Positions 39,900 through 50,387 of a stretch of DNA of 64,000 bases are shown one piece after another. Each line of letters begins with the position of its first letter. Within the stretch, counting starts at the first letter, position 1. Source of the stretch: Trueperaceae bacterium (GTDB taxonomy: Bacteria > Deinococcota > Deinococci > Deinococcales > Trueperaceae); assembly GCA_011390455.1 (NCBI GenBank), contig JAABSI010000002.1, forward strand, positions 1 to 64,000, read 5' to 3'. The translations under genes were made by a program, and so were the position numbers. The notes beneath the pieces were generated by a model. The model searched no databases. It was given only the letters and a program-made list of their open reading frames with translations, and had not been told where the DNA came from.

Positions 39900-42014
39900 T
39901 TACTCGGACGGCTGCGCGCGGAGGGGCTCGAGCGCGGCGAACAGGGCGCGGTGCTCGTCGGCGAGCACGTCGGCGGCATCGGTCACCGCCCGCGACGCGG
40001 CGCCCGTCCTCAGCGCGCTCTCGAGCCCTTCCGCGGCGTCGGCCAGGGGGCCGGCCCCGAGGCAGGCCGCCAGCCCGCGCAGCGTGTGCGCGGCGCGCTC
40101 GGCGGCGGGCGCCTCGCCGACGGCCAGGGCATCGGCGATGCGCGCGGGCACCCCGCGTTGATCGTCGAGGAAGCGGCGCAGGAAGTCGAGGTAGAGGTCG
40201 GCGCGGCCGCGGGTGAAGCGCAGCCCGCGGTCGATGTCGAGGCCCGCGACGTCGCGAGGCAGGAGCGCGTCGGCGTCCGGGGCCGACGTCGGGGTCGCGT
40301 GCGCCCCCGACGCCGCGCCGACGGGCGCCGGCGCCTGCGACGGGCGGCCGTCCCGGGCGACGGGTGCAGCGCCCTCGTCCCGCTCCGGCAGCCACGCCTG
40401 GAGCGCCCGCCACAGCTCCTCGGGTTCGATGGGCTTGGTCACCACGTCGTCCATGCCTGCGGCGAGGTAGGCCTCGCGGTCGCCGGGCAGCGCGTTGGCC
40501 GTCATGGCGAGCACCGGGACCGCCCGCAGCGTGGGGTCGCGGCGCAGCTCGCGGGTGGCGCTGAGCCCGTCCATCACCGGCATCTGGACGTCCATCAAGA
40601 CGAGCGCGTAGCGCTGGCGGCGCAGCGCCTCGAGCGCCTGTCGCCCATCGCCCACCACGTCCGGCGTCAGCCCCACCTCCTGGAGCAGCGCGACGGCCAC
40701 CTCCTGGTTGAGCGCGTTGTCCTCGACCACCAGCACCTTGGACACCGGATCGAACGCGGGGGCGGACGCCGGCGCCACGCGCCCCGGTGCCCGCTGCCGC
40801 TCCGCCGGCACCGTCGCCTGGTCGAGGTGCCCGAAGCGCGCCGTGAACCAGAAGGTCGACCCGGCGCCCGGGCGGCTGTCGACGCCGATCTCGCCTTGCA
40901 TCAACTGCACCAGACTCTTGCTGATCGCCAACCCGAGCCCGGTGCCGCCGAAGCGCCGCGTGATGGTCGCGTCCGCCTGCGTGAAGCTCGAGAAGAGGCC
41001 GCGGCGCTGGTCGGTCGTGAGGCCGATGCCGGTGTCGCGCACCGCGAAGCGCAGGGCGACCGCGTCGGCCGGCGCCTCGCGGCGCCGCACGGTAATGGCG
41101 ACCTCGCCGGCCTCGGTGAACTTCACGGCGTTGCTCGCCAGGTTCACGAGCACCTGGCGAAGCCGCAGCGCGTCGCCCTCGACCACGTCGGGCACGTCGT
41201 CGGCGACGTCGAGCGTCAGGCCGAGCCCCTTGGCGGCGCAGGCGCCCCCCACGAGCGTCGCGACGTCGTCGAGCACGTCGGCGACCGACAGCGCCTCGGG
41301 CTGCAGCGCCACCTTGCCGGCCTCGAGCTTGGAGTAGTCGAGCACGTCGTCGATGATCGCGAGCAGGTGGCGCGACGACGCCTCGATCTTCTCCAGGTAG
41401 TCGCGCTGCTCGCGGCTGAGGTCGGTGGCGAGCGCGCGCCGGTTCATCCCCAGGATCGCGTTCATGGGGGTGCGGATCTCGTGGCTCATGTTCGCCAGGA
41501 AGCGCGCCTTGGCCTCGCCGGCCTCGCGCGCCTGGTCGGTCGTGCGGCGCAGCGCCTCGTGGCTCGCCTCGAGGCGCGCGAAGAGCTCCTCGCGCGAGTG
41601 CGCCTCCAGGAGCGCGCGCGCTCGCTCCACGGCGTCGATCGCGATCTCCTGGACGCGCAGGGCGTAGTTCAGTCGACGGGCCCCCGGCCCGGCCGCGGGC
41701 GCCGGCGTCAGCGCGGCGGGCGGACGTTCGCCGACATCGGCCTCGTGCGCGTCCCACGCGAAGGCGAACGCGATCTCGGGGCCGGCCACGGCGCGCTCGA
41801 GCAGCAGGTCGACGCGCCCCGCGTGCGCGTGCCGTTCCAGCCAGCGGGCGACGTCCGAGACCTCGCCGGCGATCCGGGTCGCCAGGTCGCGGCCGGCGCC
41901 GAGCGCCGACACCACGTCGAAGGCCTTGCGCCGCATCCGCGCCCGTCCGTCCTGGGCGATCGTCAGGCCGCCCAGTTGGACGGCGGCGCCGGCGCTCGAT
42001 CCGCCGGCGTTCAC
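39900..42014 (-). CDS. Hybrid histidine kinase with receiver and Hpt domains, stressosome-linked
   Basis: 704 residues, no membrane segment, so cytoplasmic. Residues about 10-90 (RRKAFDVVSALGAGRDLATR, GEVSDVARWLERHAHAGRVD, LLLERAVAGPEIAFAFAWD) resemble a degenerate RsbT/anti-sigma-type ATPase fold. Then HisKA with phospho-accepting His178 (ANMSHEIRTPMNAILGM), HATPase (VNLASNAVKFT, DTGIGL, FGGTGLGLAI), a receiver with Asp475 (LVLMDVQMPVMDG) and a C-terminal Hpt domain with His643 (AAHTLRGLAACLG). Phosphate could pass His178-Asp475-His643 to an unknown regulator. GTG 42014 overlaps the stop of the upstream phosphatase gene, making it the last gene of the RsbR-STAS-RsbT/phosphatase operon. Confidence 0.85.
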   Translation of the reverse strand: MNAGGSSAGAAVQLGGLTIAQDGRARMRRKAFDVVSALGAGRDLATRIAGEVSDVARWLERHAHAGRVDLLLERAVAGPEIAFAFAWDAHEADVGERPPAALTPAPAAGPGARRLNYALRVQEIAIDAVERARALLEAHSREELFARLEASHEALRRTTDQAREAGEAKARFLANMSHEIRTPMNAILGMNRRALATDLSREQRDYLEKIEASSRHLLAIIDDVLDYSKLEAGKVALQPEALSVADVLDDVATLVGGACAAKGLGLTLDVADDVPDVVEGDALRLRQVLVNLASNAVKFTEAGEVAITVRRREAPADAVALRFAVRDTGIGLTTDQRRGLFSSFTQADATITRRFGGTGLGLAISKSLVQLMQGEIGVDSRPGAGSTFWFTARFGHLDQATVPAERQRAPGRVAPASAPAFDPVSKVLVVEDNALNQEVAVALLQEVGLTPDVVGDGRQALEALRRQRYALVLMDVQMPVMDGLSATRELRRDPTLRAVPVLAMTANALPGDREAYLAAGMDDVVTKPIEPEELWRALQAWLPERDEGAAPVARDGRPSQAPAPVGAASGAHATPTSAPDADALLPRDVAGLDIDRGLRFTRGRADLYLDFLRRFLDDQRGVPARIADALAVGEAPAAERAAHTLRGLAACLGAGPLADAAEGLESALRTGAASRAVTDAADVLADEHRALFAALEPLRAQPSE

Positions 42015-43084
42015 GGCCGCCACCGCGCCACCAGGCAGGCGGCGTCGTCGAGCGGCTTGGCGTGCGCCGCGATCAAGCGCTCCGCCAGGGCGGCGGGGGC
42101 GACCGCGCCCACGGTGCTCGGGCGCGCAGCGGCCGCCACGGATCCGACCAACGCGCTCGGGAGTCCATCGGTCCACAGGAGCAGCAGGTCGCCCGGCTGG
42201 AGCGGGGCGCGCTGCACGAACGGCGTGGGCCAACGGCGGCCCAGCACGCCGTCGCGCGACACCCCGACGAAGCGGTGCCTGCCGACGACCGCGGCGCGCA
42301 CGTTGCCCACCGCGAGGTAGCGGAACTCGTCGCGCTCGGGGTCGAGGACCGCGAGGCCGACGGCGGCGCCGATGGTGCCGACGCACTGCTCGTGGAGGGC
42401 GTGCGCCAGCGCGGCGACGTCGTCCGGCTCGGTCGCGGTGGCGAAGCGCTCGCGCAGCCGCGCCACGAGCTCGCGGCCGAGCGCGTGCGCCGCCGGGCCG
42501 TGGCCGCTGGCGTCGAAGATCCCGATCAGCACGCGATCGCCTCGGTCGACGATCGCGACGTGGTCGCCGCCCAGGCGCTGGCCGGGGCGTGGGCGCAGCA
42601 CCGCGGCCGCCGACCAGCCCGCGCCCGCCCCCGTGAGCGGCGGTTCGGCGACGTCGCGCTCGCTCTCGCGCGACGGCCCCGTCCAGCGCTTGCGCACGTG
42701 GACCGTCGTGCCGCCACCGGGGGTGGCGACGATCTCGAGCTCGTCGGCCATCCGCCGCACGCCGGGCAGCCCGAGGCCGAGCGTGCGGCCGCTGCTGTAG
42801 TGGTCGGTGAGCGCCAGCGCGACGTCGGCGATGCCCGGGCCGGCGTCGCGCGCGGTGATCTGGACGCCCGGTCCGTCGCCCGAGCGCAGACGCTCGAGCT
42901 CGAGGGTGCCGCGCACGGCGTACTTGAGCATGTTCGAGCCGAGCTCGCTCACGATCGTCGCCACCACCGAACGCTCCAGGTCCGAGGCGCCGCGCAGCAG
43001 CGCCGAGCGCTGGCTCCGCAGCACCGCGAGCTGCAGGTCGAGCGGGCGCGCGATCTCGAAGCGTTCGGCGTCCGCGGCGATCAC
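42011..43084 (-). CDS. Fused RsbT/RsbW-type ATPase and SpoIIE (PP2C) phosphatase
   Basis: 357 residues. Residues about 15-130 form an anti-sigma-type HATPase: N box VSELGSNMLKY (Glu47, Asn51), G1 box DAGPGI (Asp80), GLGLPGVRRMADELEI. Residues about 160-357 form a SpoIIE-type PP2C phosphatase with DHVAIVDRGDRVLIGIFDAS (metal Asp), DASGHG, WTDGLPSAL and final LDDAACLVARW. In stressosomes RsbT phosphorylates RsbS/RsbR and RsbX reverses it; this protein appears to join both activities. GTG 43084 overlaps the stop of the STAS gene (GTGA), and its stop overlaps the start of the hybrid kinase. Confidence 0.85.
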   Translation of the reverse strand: MIAADAERFEIARPLDLQLAVLRSQRSALLRGASDLERSVVATIVSELGSNMLKYAVRGTLELERLRSGDGPGVQITARDAGPGIADVALALTDHYSSGRTLGLGLPGVRRMADELEIVATPGGGTTVHVRKRWTGPSRESERDVAEPPLTGAGAGWSAAAVLRPRPGQRLGGDHVAIVDRGDRVLIGIFDASGHGPAAHALGRELVARLRERFATATEPDDVAALAHALHEQCVGTIGAAVGLAVLDPERDEFRYLAVGNVRAAVVGRHRFVGVSRDGVLGRRWPTPFVQRAPLQPGDLLLLWTDGLPSALVGSVAAAARPSTVGAVAPAALAERLIAAHAKPLDDAACLVARWRP

Positions 43085-43509
43085 CCGCCGGGCTCCAGCG
43101 GCGCCTCGGGCGCTGCGGACCCCGAGGCGGACTCGGCGGCGAGCGCCCCGAGCGCGTCGTCGAGGGTTCCGAACGCCTCGAAGGCGCTCGTGTCCAGGTC
43201 GGCATCGACGAGGTAGCGCACGAGGCCGGCGGACAACCCCACCAGCATGGGGCGCACGCCGAGCCAGGCGGTGGCGCGCGCGACGGACGCCAACGCGCCG
43301 AACTCGTGCGCATCGACGACGTCGAGGCCCGAGGCCTCGAACACGACCGCCCGGACGCCGGCGTGCCGCACCTGCTCGAGCGCGCGGCCCCGCAGCGCGC
43401 CCAGGGCGTCGTCGTCGAGTTCGCGCGGCAAGGCGACGATCAGCGCGTCGCCCACCCGCGTGATGGTGGGCCCCACGCCCCCCGACCAGGTCTCGCGCGC
43501 GCCGGCCAT
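43081..43509 (-). CDS. STAS-domain protein (RsbS-like)
   Basis: 142 residues, single STAS domain (TRVGDALIVALPRELDDDAL, VVFEASGLDVVDAHEFGALA, RPMLVGLSAGLVRYLVDADL) with a low-complexity acidic tail. In the stressosome RsbS sits in the core and is phosphorylated by RsbT on a Ser in a V/I-D-S motif. By alignment with Bacillus RsbS (read by eye) that position is Ala67 here (VVDAHEF), so phosphorylation at this site would be impossible. It lies 11 bp downstream of the RsbR-like gene and overlaps the next gene. May still act as a scaffold. Confidence 0.78.
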   Translation of the reverse strand: MAGARETWSGGVGPTITRVGDALIVALPRELDDDALGALRGRALEQVRHAGVRAVVFEASGLDVVDAHEFGALASVARATAWLGVRPMLVGLSAGLVRYLVDADLDTSAFEAFGTLDDALGALAAESASGSAAPEAPLEPGG

Positions 43510-43520
43510 CGCTGCGTCCT

Positions 43521-44465
43521 TCAGCGGGTGGCGGCGGCGGCGCCGCGGGCCCCGAGCCGCTCGGCGTCGCCGACGAGGGTGAGGGCGATCTCGAAGGCGT
43601 CGCGGAGGGTGGCCGTGGTGCGGATCTGGCCGATGCCGACGCCGAGCTCCACCATGGTGAAGGCGATCTCGGGCGAGATGCCCGAGACGATCGCCTCACA
43701 ACCCATCAGGCGGGTCGCCTGGGTGATCTTGACCAACTGGTTCGCGACCGCGGTGTCGACCGTCCGGACGCCGCTGATGTCGAGCATGAAGACCTTGGTG
43801 CGGGTCTCGGAGATCATCGACAGCGTCTTGGTCATGATCTCCTGCGTCCGGCTCGAGTCCAGCACGCCGATCAGCGGCAGCAGCAGGATGCCTTCCCAGA
43901 TCGGCGTGACCGGCGTCGCCTGCTCCAGGAGCGCTTCGCTGCGCGCTTCGAGGCGGGCGTTGTCCTCGGCGGCGTCCTCGGCCGCCCGCTTCTGGGTGGC
44001 GTGGATCTGCTCGAGCACCAGGTGGGTGTCGAGGAAGATCAGCTTCTCGATCGCCGCCGCCATCGCCTCGAGCCGCTCCGGCCGGGGTCGCACGGCCGCC
44101 AACCGCTCTTGCAGCAGCCGGTCGGACATGAACATGCCCGAGAGGTAGATGAGGTTGGGCAGGTCGATGCGACCGTGCACCGCGCCCACGTGGCGGCGCG
44201 CGGCGATGTAGCCGTCGTCGACGACCCCGGAAAGGAAGGTCGTCCAGTGGCGCGCTTGGTGCCGTTGCACGTGCGCGAGCAGTTCGTCGGCGTCGCCGAA
44301 GAAGGTCTCGAACTCCTCGTGCCCGCGCAGCCAGACGTACCAGTCGCGCACGAAGTCCTCGACGTGGGGCACGAGGTGGGTGCCGGCCTCGCGGACGAGC
44401 TCGAGGTCGCCATCGGTGAGGTCGAAGGTGGCGAGGATCTTCGCGCGGTCGAGCGGCTGGGTCAT
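43521..44465 (-). CDS. Globin-coupled RsbR-type stressosome sensor
   Basis: 314 residues. N-terminal globin-coupled sensor domain (about 1-165): VREAGTHLVPHVEDFVRDWY, then RRHVGAVHGRIDLPNLIYLS, in which His97 of VGAVHGRI is placed as the proximal heme ligand of globin sensors. A linker helix (EDNARLEARSEALLEQATPV) leads to a C-terminal STAS domain with the conserved phosphorylatable Thr238 in RTVDTAVANQL, as in RsbR. Expected to bind a gas (O2, CO or NO) and control phosphorylation in a stressosome. First gene of the operon, with GAGGAG before ATG 44465. Confidence 0.87.
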   Translation of the reverse strand: MTQPLDRAKILATFDLTDGDLELVREAGTHLVPHVEDFVRDWYVWLRGHEEFETFFGDADELLAHVQRHQARHWTTFLSGVVDDGYIAARRHVGAVHGRIDLPNLIYLSGMFMSDRLLQERLAAVRPRPERLEAMAAAIEKLIFLDTHLVLEQIHATQKRAAEDAAEDNARLEARSEALLEQATPVTPIWEGILLLPLIGVLDSSRTQEIMTKTLSMISETRTKVFMLDISGVRTVDTAVANQLVKITQATRLMGCEAIVSGISPEIAFTMVELGVGIGQIRTTATLRDAFEIALTLVGDAERLGARGAAAATR

Positions 44466-44533
44466 CGGGCGGCTCCTCGGGGCAGGGGCGTCGCCGGCAC
44501 GGGACCTTTCCCGGGGCGCGGTCGCGGGGTCGG

Positions 44534-44544
44534 ATACCCATACC
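44534..44544 (-). promoter_or_regulatory. Possible promoter of the stressosome operon
   Basis: Minus-strand GGTATGGGTAT is the only AT-containing stretch upstream of the RsbR-like start (69 bp away). GGGTAT equals the sigma-B -10 motif, but no matching -35 is visible, so this may be coincidence; the rest of the 139-bp gap shows nothing. Confidence 0.25.
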
Positions 44545-44604
44545 ACGACCGCCACCGCGGCTCACGTGCGCGGCGTCAGCGGCCGCCCGAGGAGCAGCTT
44601 CGGT

Positions 44605-44754
44605 TCAGACGACCTTGCGGCCGGTCAGCAAGCGCACGAGGAACAAGACGACGGCGACGACGAGCAGGATGTAGATGAAGCCGCCGAGCGTGGTGCCGGT
44701 GACGAGACCGAGCAACCAGAGGACGAGCAGGACGATCGCGATGGTCATGAGCAT
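44605..44754 (-). CDS. Small lmo0937-family membrane protein (49 aa)
   Basis: 49 residues, MLMTIAIVLLVLWLLGLVTG, a short turn (TTLGGFIY) and a second helix LLVVAVVLFLVRLLTG ending basic. This is the lmo0937/DUF5670 two-helix family, often stress-induced in other bacteria. ATG 44754 follows GGAAGGGGG. Placed next to the stress-sensing operon but transcribed independently as far as seen. Confidence 0.8.
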   Translation of the reverse strand: MLMTIAIVLLVLWLLGLVTGTTLGGFIYILLVVAVVLFLVRLLTGRKVV

Positions 44755-44884
44755 GGGGTCCCCCTTCCGGGGAGCGACCGGAGACGAACGCGCCGGCGAC
44801 GCGGAGGGGCCTTCGTGGGTCCTCGATGCATCATGGGGCTTCCACCGGTCCGCCTCCGCGCATCGGACACATCGCGCGGGTTCG

Positions 44885-45415
44885 CTAACCCCGGTCGCGT
44901 CCGATCCGCATCCGCGCCATGACGTTCCCACGGGTCGTCTGGTAGCGCACGACGCCCGCGACGTGCACGAGCAGGAGCGCCGTGAAGGCGTACGCCCCGA
45001 CCATGTGTCCATCTCGCGATTGGGTGACGGCCAGGGTCGCCGGTGGGGCCTCGCCCGCCTGCAACACGGGCGTCAGGTCGTTCTGGAGGATGGCCCCCAT
45101 GCCGGAGAGCGCGAGCAGCAGGGGGAACACCGCGATGGTCCACTGCACCGCGCCGTGCAGGCGCACGTTCCACGGGGCGAGCCCGGGCGGCGTCGGGACG
45201 GGGCGGCGCACCTTGAGCACCAGCCGGACGAGCACCAGCGCGACCACGGTCCAGCCGACGACCAGATGCGCCTGGTACAGGCCGAGGCGCAGGCCGTCGT
45301 CGAGCGTCCGCGCCATGATCAGGCCGGTCGGGATCATCGTCAGGATCAGCGCGGTGATGGCCCAGTGCAGCGACTGGCGGGCACGCGGGAACGGGTCGAG
45401 GTGCGGTCGGTCCAT
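44885..45415 (-). CDS. Cytochrome b561-family di-heme membrane protein
   Basis: 176 residues, four helices. Candidate heme-ligand histidines are His17 (SLHWAIT), His50 (YQAHLVVGW), His137 (RDGHMVGAY) and His151 (LLVHVAGVV), one pair at each side, the expected pattern for the bacterial cytochrome b561 (CybB-like) family. Likely moves electrons between quinol and a periplasmic acceptor. ATG 45415; its own promoter not clear. Divergent from the histidine phosphatase gene. Confidence 0.88.
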   Translation of the reverse strand: MDRPHLDPFPRARQSLHWAITALILTMIPTGLIMARTLDDGLRLGLYQAHLVVGWTVVALVLVRLVLKVRRPVPTPPGLAPWNVRLHGAVQWTIAVFPLLLALSGMGAILQNDLTPVLQAGEAPPATLAVTQSRDGHMVGAYAFTALLLVHVAGVVRYQTTRGNVMARMRIGRDRG

Positions 45416-45463
45416 GGCGGTCTCCTCGGCGCCGAAGCGGCGGCGGTGGGGGTGGCGCCACGC

Positions 45464-45515
45464 TACCCTGCCGCCCGTGGGGTCCGCGCGTGGGGTCCGT
45501 GCGTGGGGTCCGCGC
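45464..45515 (+). repeat. Three 13-nt tandem repeats at a promoter
   Basis: TACCCT (45464-45469) is a -10 candidate. Starting 7 nt later are three copies of GTGGGGTCCGYGC (45477-45489, 45490-45502, 45503-45515). Each begins with GTG in a different frame, and only the second is in frame with the histidine phosphatase that starts at 45544. Confidence 0.55.
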
Positions 45516-45543
45516 CCGGGCGCCAGGGTGCGATGCTGGGCGG

Positions 45544-46143
45544 ATGCTGGAACTCTGGCTCGTCCGCCACGGCGTCACCGACTGGAACCTCGCGGAGCGC
45601 ATCCAAGGGTGGTCCGACCCGCCGCTGAACGCGGCCGGTCGCGCCCAGGCCGAGCGTTTGGCGCCGCGCCTGGCCGGGATCGCCTTCGACCGCGTCGTGT
45701 CCTCCGACCTCGATCGCGCCCGGACCACCGCGGCGCTCGCGCTGCCCGATGCCGACGTGGAGCTCGACCCACGCCTGCGGGAACTGAACTACGGCGCCTT
45801 CGACGGGGCGACCTGGGCCGACCTCGCGAAGGGCGCGTTGGCGGAGGCGGCGGCCCACTGGCGCGCCGATCGGCAGCGGCGCCGGATCTCGGGCGGCGAG
45901 TCGTTCGACGACCTGGCCGCGCGGGTCGCCGACTTCCGCGCCGACCTGCCGGCGGCGGGTCGGGTGATCGCGTTCGCCCACTCGGGCACCATCAACACCG
46001 CGCTCCACGGCGTGCTGGGCCATCCCAAGGGAAGGGGCTGGCGCCTCCAGATCGCGAACACCGGCATCTCCGTGCTCCGCTTCGAGGCGGGGCGCACGAC
46101 GATCGTGACCCTCAACGACCATGCCCATCTGCGCGAGGGGTAG
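45544..46143 (+). CDS. Histidine phosphatase-superfamily protein (phosphoglycerate mutase-like)
   Basis: 199 residues. N-terminal catalytic motif LVRHGVTDWN (phospho-His9), GWSDPPLNAAGRAQAERLAP, VVSSDLDRARTTAALAL (second Arg), LRELNYGAFDGATWADLAKG (Glu) and IAFAHSGTINTALHGVLG (second His). The set is complete for a cofactor-independent phosphatase of CobC/PhoE type, rather than glycolytic GpmA. Substrate not known. The start chosen is ATG 45544; an in-frame GTG at 45490 would add 18 residues and would lie inside the 13-nt repeat, so alternative starts are possible. Confidence 0.85.
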   Translation: MLELWLVRHGVTDWNLAERIQGWSDPPLNAAGRAQAERLAPRLAGIAFDRVVSSDLDRARTTAALALPDADVELDPRLRELNYGAFDGATWADLAKGALAEAAAHWRADRQRRRISGGESFDDLAARVADFRADLPAAGRVIAFAHSGTINTALHGVLGHPKGRGWRLQIANTGISVLRFEAGRTTIVTLNDHAHLREG

Positions 46144-46203
46144 CGCGCGGTACGGTGCGGGCACGCCCACGCGCACCGTCCCTCACCACGCCGGAGGTCC
46201 CTC

Positions 46204-47028
46204 GTGATCCAGCTCCGCCGCCTGCTTGCCCTCGCCTCGTGCTCGCTGCTCGCCGCCTGTGGTGCGCCCAGCGGCGGCGCGCCCACCGGGGAAAGCCCGG
46301 TCGTCCTGGACGCCGCCTGCCCCGACGCGCCGGCGCTGCCGACCGGGCTCGACCTCGACGCCTTCTACACCAAGTACTGCGTCGCCGACGGGGTGGCGAT
46401 CGTCGCCTCGGACGAGGTGCCCGACGAAGCGCTCCAACGCGCGCAGGTGCTCGTCGCCGCGATGCTCGCGCCGGTGCGCGACGACGCGGTGGCTGCGATC
46501 CAGGACGCCCGGGTGCGCGTCGGCGTGATCGGGGTCGGCCAGGTGACGACCGACCTGCCCGAGCACGCCGACCTGAACGAAGCCTTCCCGCTGGACGAGG
46601 GCGATTGGGACACGCGCACGCGCGGCGTGGCCGCCACCCTGGCGCGCCCGCTGACCTCGGCGGCCGAGGAGAACCTGCTGTGCGCGCCGGGCGACGTCTA
46701 CGCGGGGGAGAGCATCCTGGTGCACGAGTTCGCGCACACGGTCCACGAGCAGGGGGTCGCGGCGGTGGACTCGACCTTCCGCCCAGACCTGGACGTCGCG
46801 TACGCCGCGGCGCTCGCGGCCGGCACCTGGAGCGGCACCTATGCCGCGACCGATGCGCTCGAGTACTGGGCCGAGGGGGTCCAGAGCTACTTCGAGGTCA
46901 ACGGCGCCAACGACGCCAGCCATGGCGACATCGCGACCCGTGCGCTGCTCGCGCAGCGCGACCCCGCGCTCTTCGCGCTGGTCGACGAGGTCTTCGCCGG
47001 CGCGCCGGTCCTCGAGCTCTGCCCGTGA
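46204..47028 (+). CDS. Lipoprotein with zinc-protease-like HEFAH motif
   Basis: 274 residues from GTG 46204 (GGAGG 6 nt upstream). Lipobox LAAC (Cys19). Downstream: LPTGLDLDAFYTKYCVADGV, GVAATLARPLTSAAEENLLC, then SILVHEFAHTVHEQGVAAVD with H174-E-x-x-H178 zinc motif, and EYWAEGVQSYFEVNG, whose Glu about 45 residues further on could be the third ligand (gluzincin-like). The combination resembles the anthrax-toxin lethal-factor-type and other eukaryote-like secreted metallopeptidase-like families with H-E-x-x-H. Two Cys pairs may form disulfides. Substrate unknown. It converges with the P-type ATPase through a strong hairpin. Confidence 0.75.
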   Translation: MIQLRRLLALASCSLLAACGAPSGGAPTGESPVVLDAACPDAPALPTGLDLDAFYTKYCVADGVAIVASDEVPDEALQRAQVLVAAMLAPVRDDAVAAIQDARVRVGVIGVGQVTTDLPEHADLNEAFPLDEGDWDTRTRGVAATLARPLTSAAEENLLCAPGDVYAGESILVHEFAHTVHEQGVAAVDSTFRPDLDVAYAAALAAGTWSGTYAATDALEYWAEGVQSYFEVNGANDASHGDIATRALLAQRDPALFALVDEVFAGAPVLELCP

Positions 47029-47057
47029 CGGCCGGCCCCCACCGGGGGCCGGCCGTC
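47027..47057. terminator. Perfect GC hairpin between converging genes (terminator-like)
   Basis: GACGGCCGGCCCCC (47027-47040) pairs perfectly with GGGGGCCGGCCGTC (47044-47057) over an ACC loop. It overlaps the stop of the lipoprotein gene and precedes the P-type ATPase stop on the other strand, so it may terminate both. Only a weak T-rich tail follows. Confidence 0.6.
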
Positions 47058-47071
47058 GTTGCGGCCCTGGC

Positions 47072-49825
<2,754 letters not shown>

Positions 49826-49873
49826 GGCGGCTCCGTTCGGACGAGGGGTCGGCGGCCCGGGTCGATTCCCTCC

Positions 49874-49879
49874 AGGGTA
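49874..49879 (-). promoter_or_regulatory. -10 box (TACCCT) of the P-type ATPase gene
   Basis: TACCCT on the minus strand, 48 bp upstream of the ATG. The 196-bp divergent region also holds GTGCCC...GGGTAC as an imperfect dyad. Confidence 0.35.
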
Positions 49880-49938
49880 CCCATCGTGAAATAGGGCACA
49901 TGCCCCGCTGTGCGCCCACCCACGCCCGAGCCGCACCC

Positions 49939-49984
49939 GTGCCCGGTGCCCGGGGCGCCGTGCCCGTCGGGCCGGTGCTAGGTT
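49939..49984 (+). promoter_or_regulatory. Promoter with heptamer array of the 50022-51746 operon
   Basis: GTGCCCG occurs at 49939-49945, 49946-49952 and 49960-49966, all on a 7-nt register, with a degenerate unit between. TAGGTT (49979-49984) follows as the -10 candidate, and GGGAGGAAGG precedes the ATG at 50022. Confidence 0.4.
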
Positions 49985-50021
49985 GGACATCGCCCACGAG
50001 CGCAACGTAGGGAGGAAGGCC

Positions 50022-50381
50022 ATGGCGAACGACGAAGGGTTCCCGCGCGACCTGCTGAAGGTGCTGGCGGCCTGGGCGCTGGTCCACGAGGCCGCCGACG
50101 TGGCTTGGAAGGGCGCGGTGGCGCGCGGCGCGACGGCCGCCCCGGGCGACGGCGGCGCCGACGGCTTCGTCGACGCGCTCGCGGCGCTCGTCGACGCGGA
50201 GAAGGACCGACTGGTGGCGGCGCTCGACGACGGGGCCGCGCCGGACGCAGGCGCCGACGGGGCGCCCGGCCAGCTCGAAGCCGCGCTCGAGGCCGTGCGC
50301 TTCGAGCTCGCGGAGGTGCGCGGGCGTCTGGAGTCCCTGCAGGCGTCGGTGGACGCGCTGCTCGCGCGCGGCGAAGGCTGA
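50022..50381 (+). CDS. Small protein with C-terminal coiled coil (119 aa)
   Basis: 119 residues, MANDEGFPRDLLKVLAAWAL, an amphipathic helix pair, then a heptad-patterned C-terminal helix (LEAALEAVRFELAEVRGRLE, SLQASVDALLARGEG). No signal peptide or membrane helix; a small oligomeric adaptor is likely. Strong ribosome site GGGAGGAAGG. Directly followed after 6 bp by the UbiB-type kinase gene, so it is probably co-transcribed and may regulate or anchor that kinase (inference). Confidence 0.65.
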   Translation: MANDEGFPRDLLKVLAAWALVHEAADVAWKGAVARGATAAPGDGGADGFVDALAALVDAEKDRLVAALDDGAAPDAGADGAPGQLEAALEAVRFELAEVRGRLESLQASVDALLARGEG

Positions 50382-50387
50382 CGGGGC

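Noticed and set aside
44534..44539. Sigma-B promoter of the stressosome operon
   Set aside because: GGGTAT matches the -10 but no GTTT-type -35 at 12-15 nt; listed only as a weak promoter candidate.
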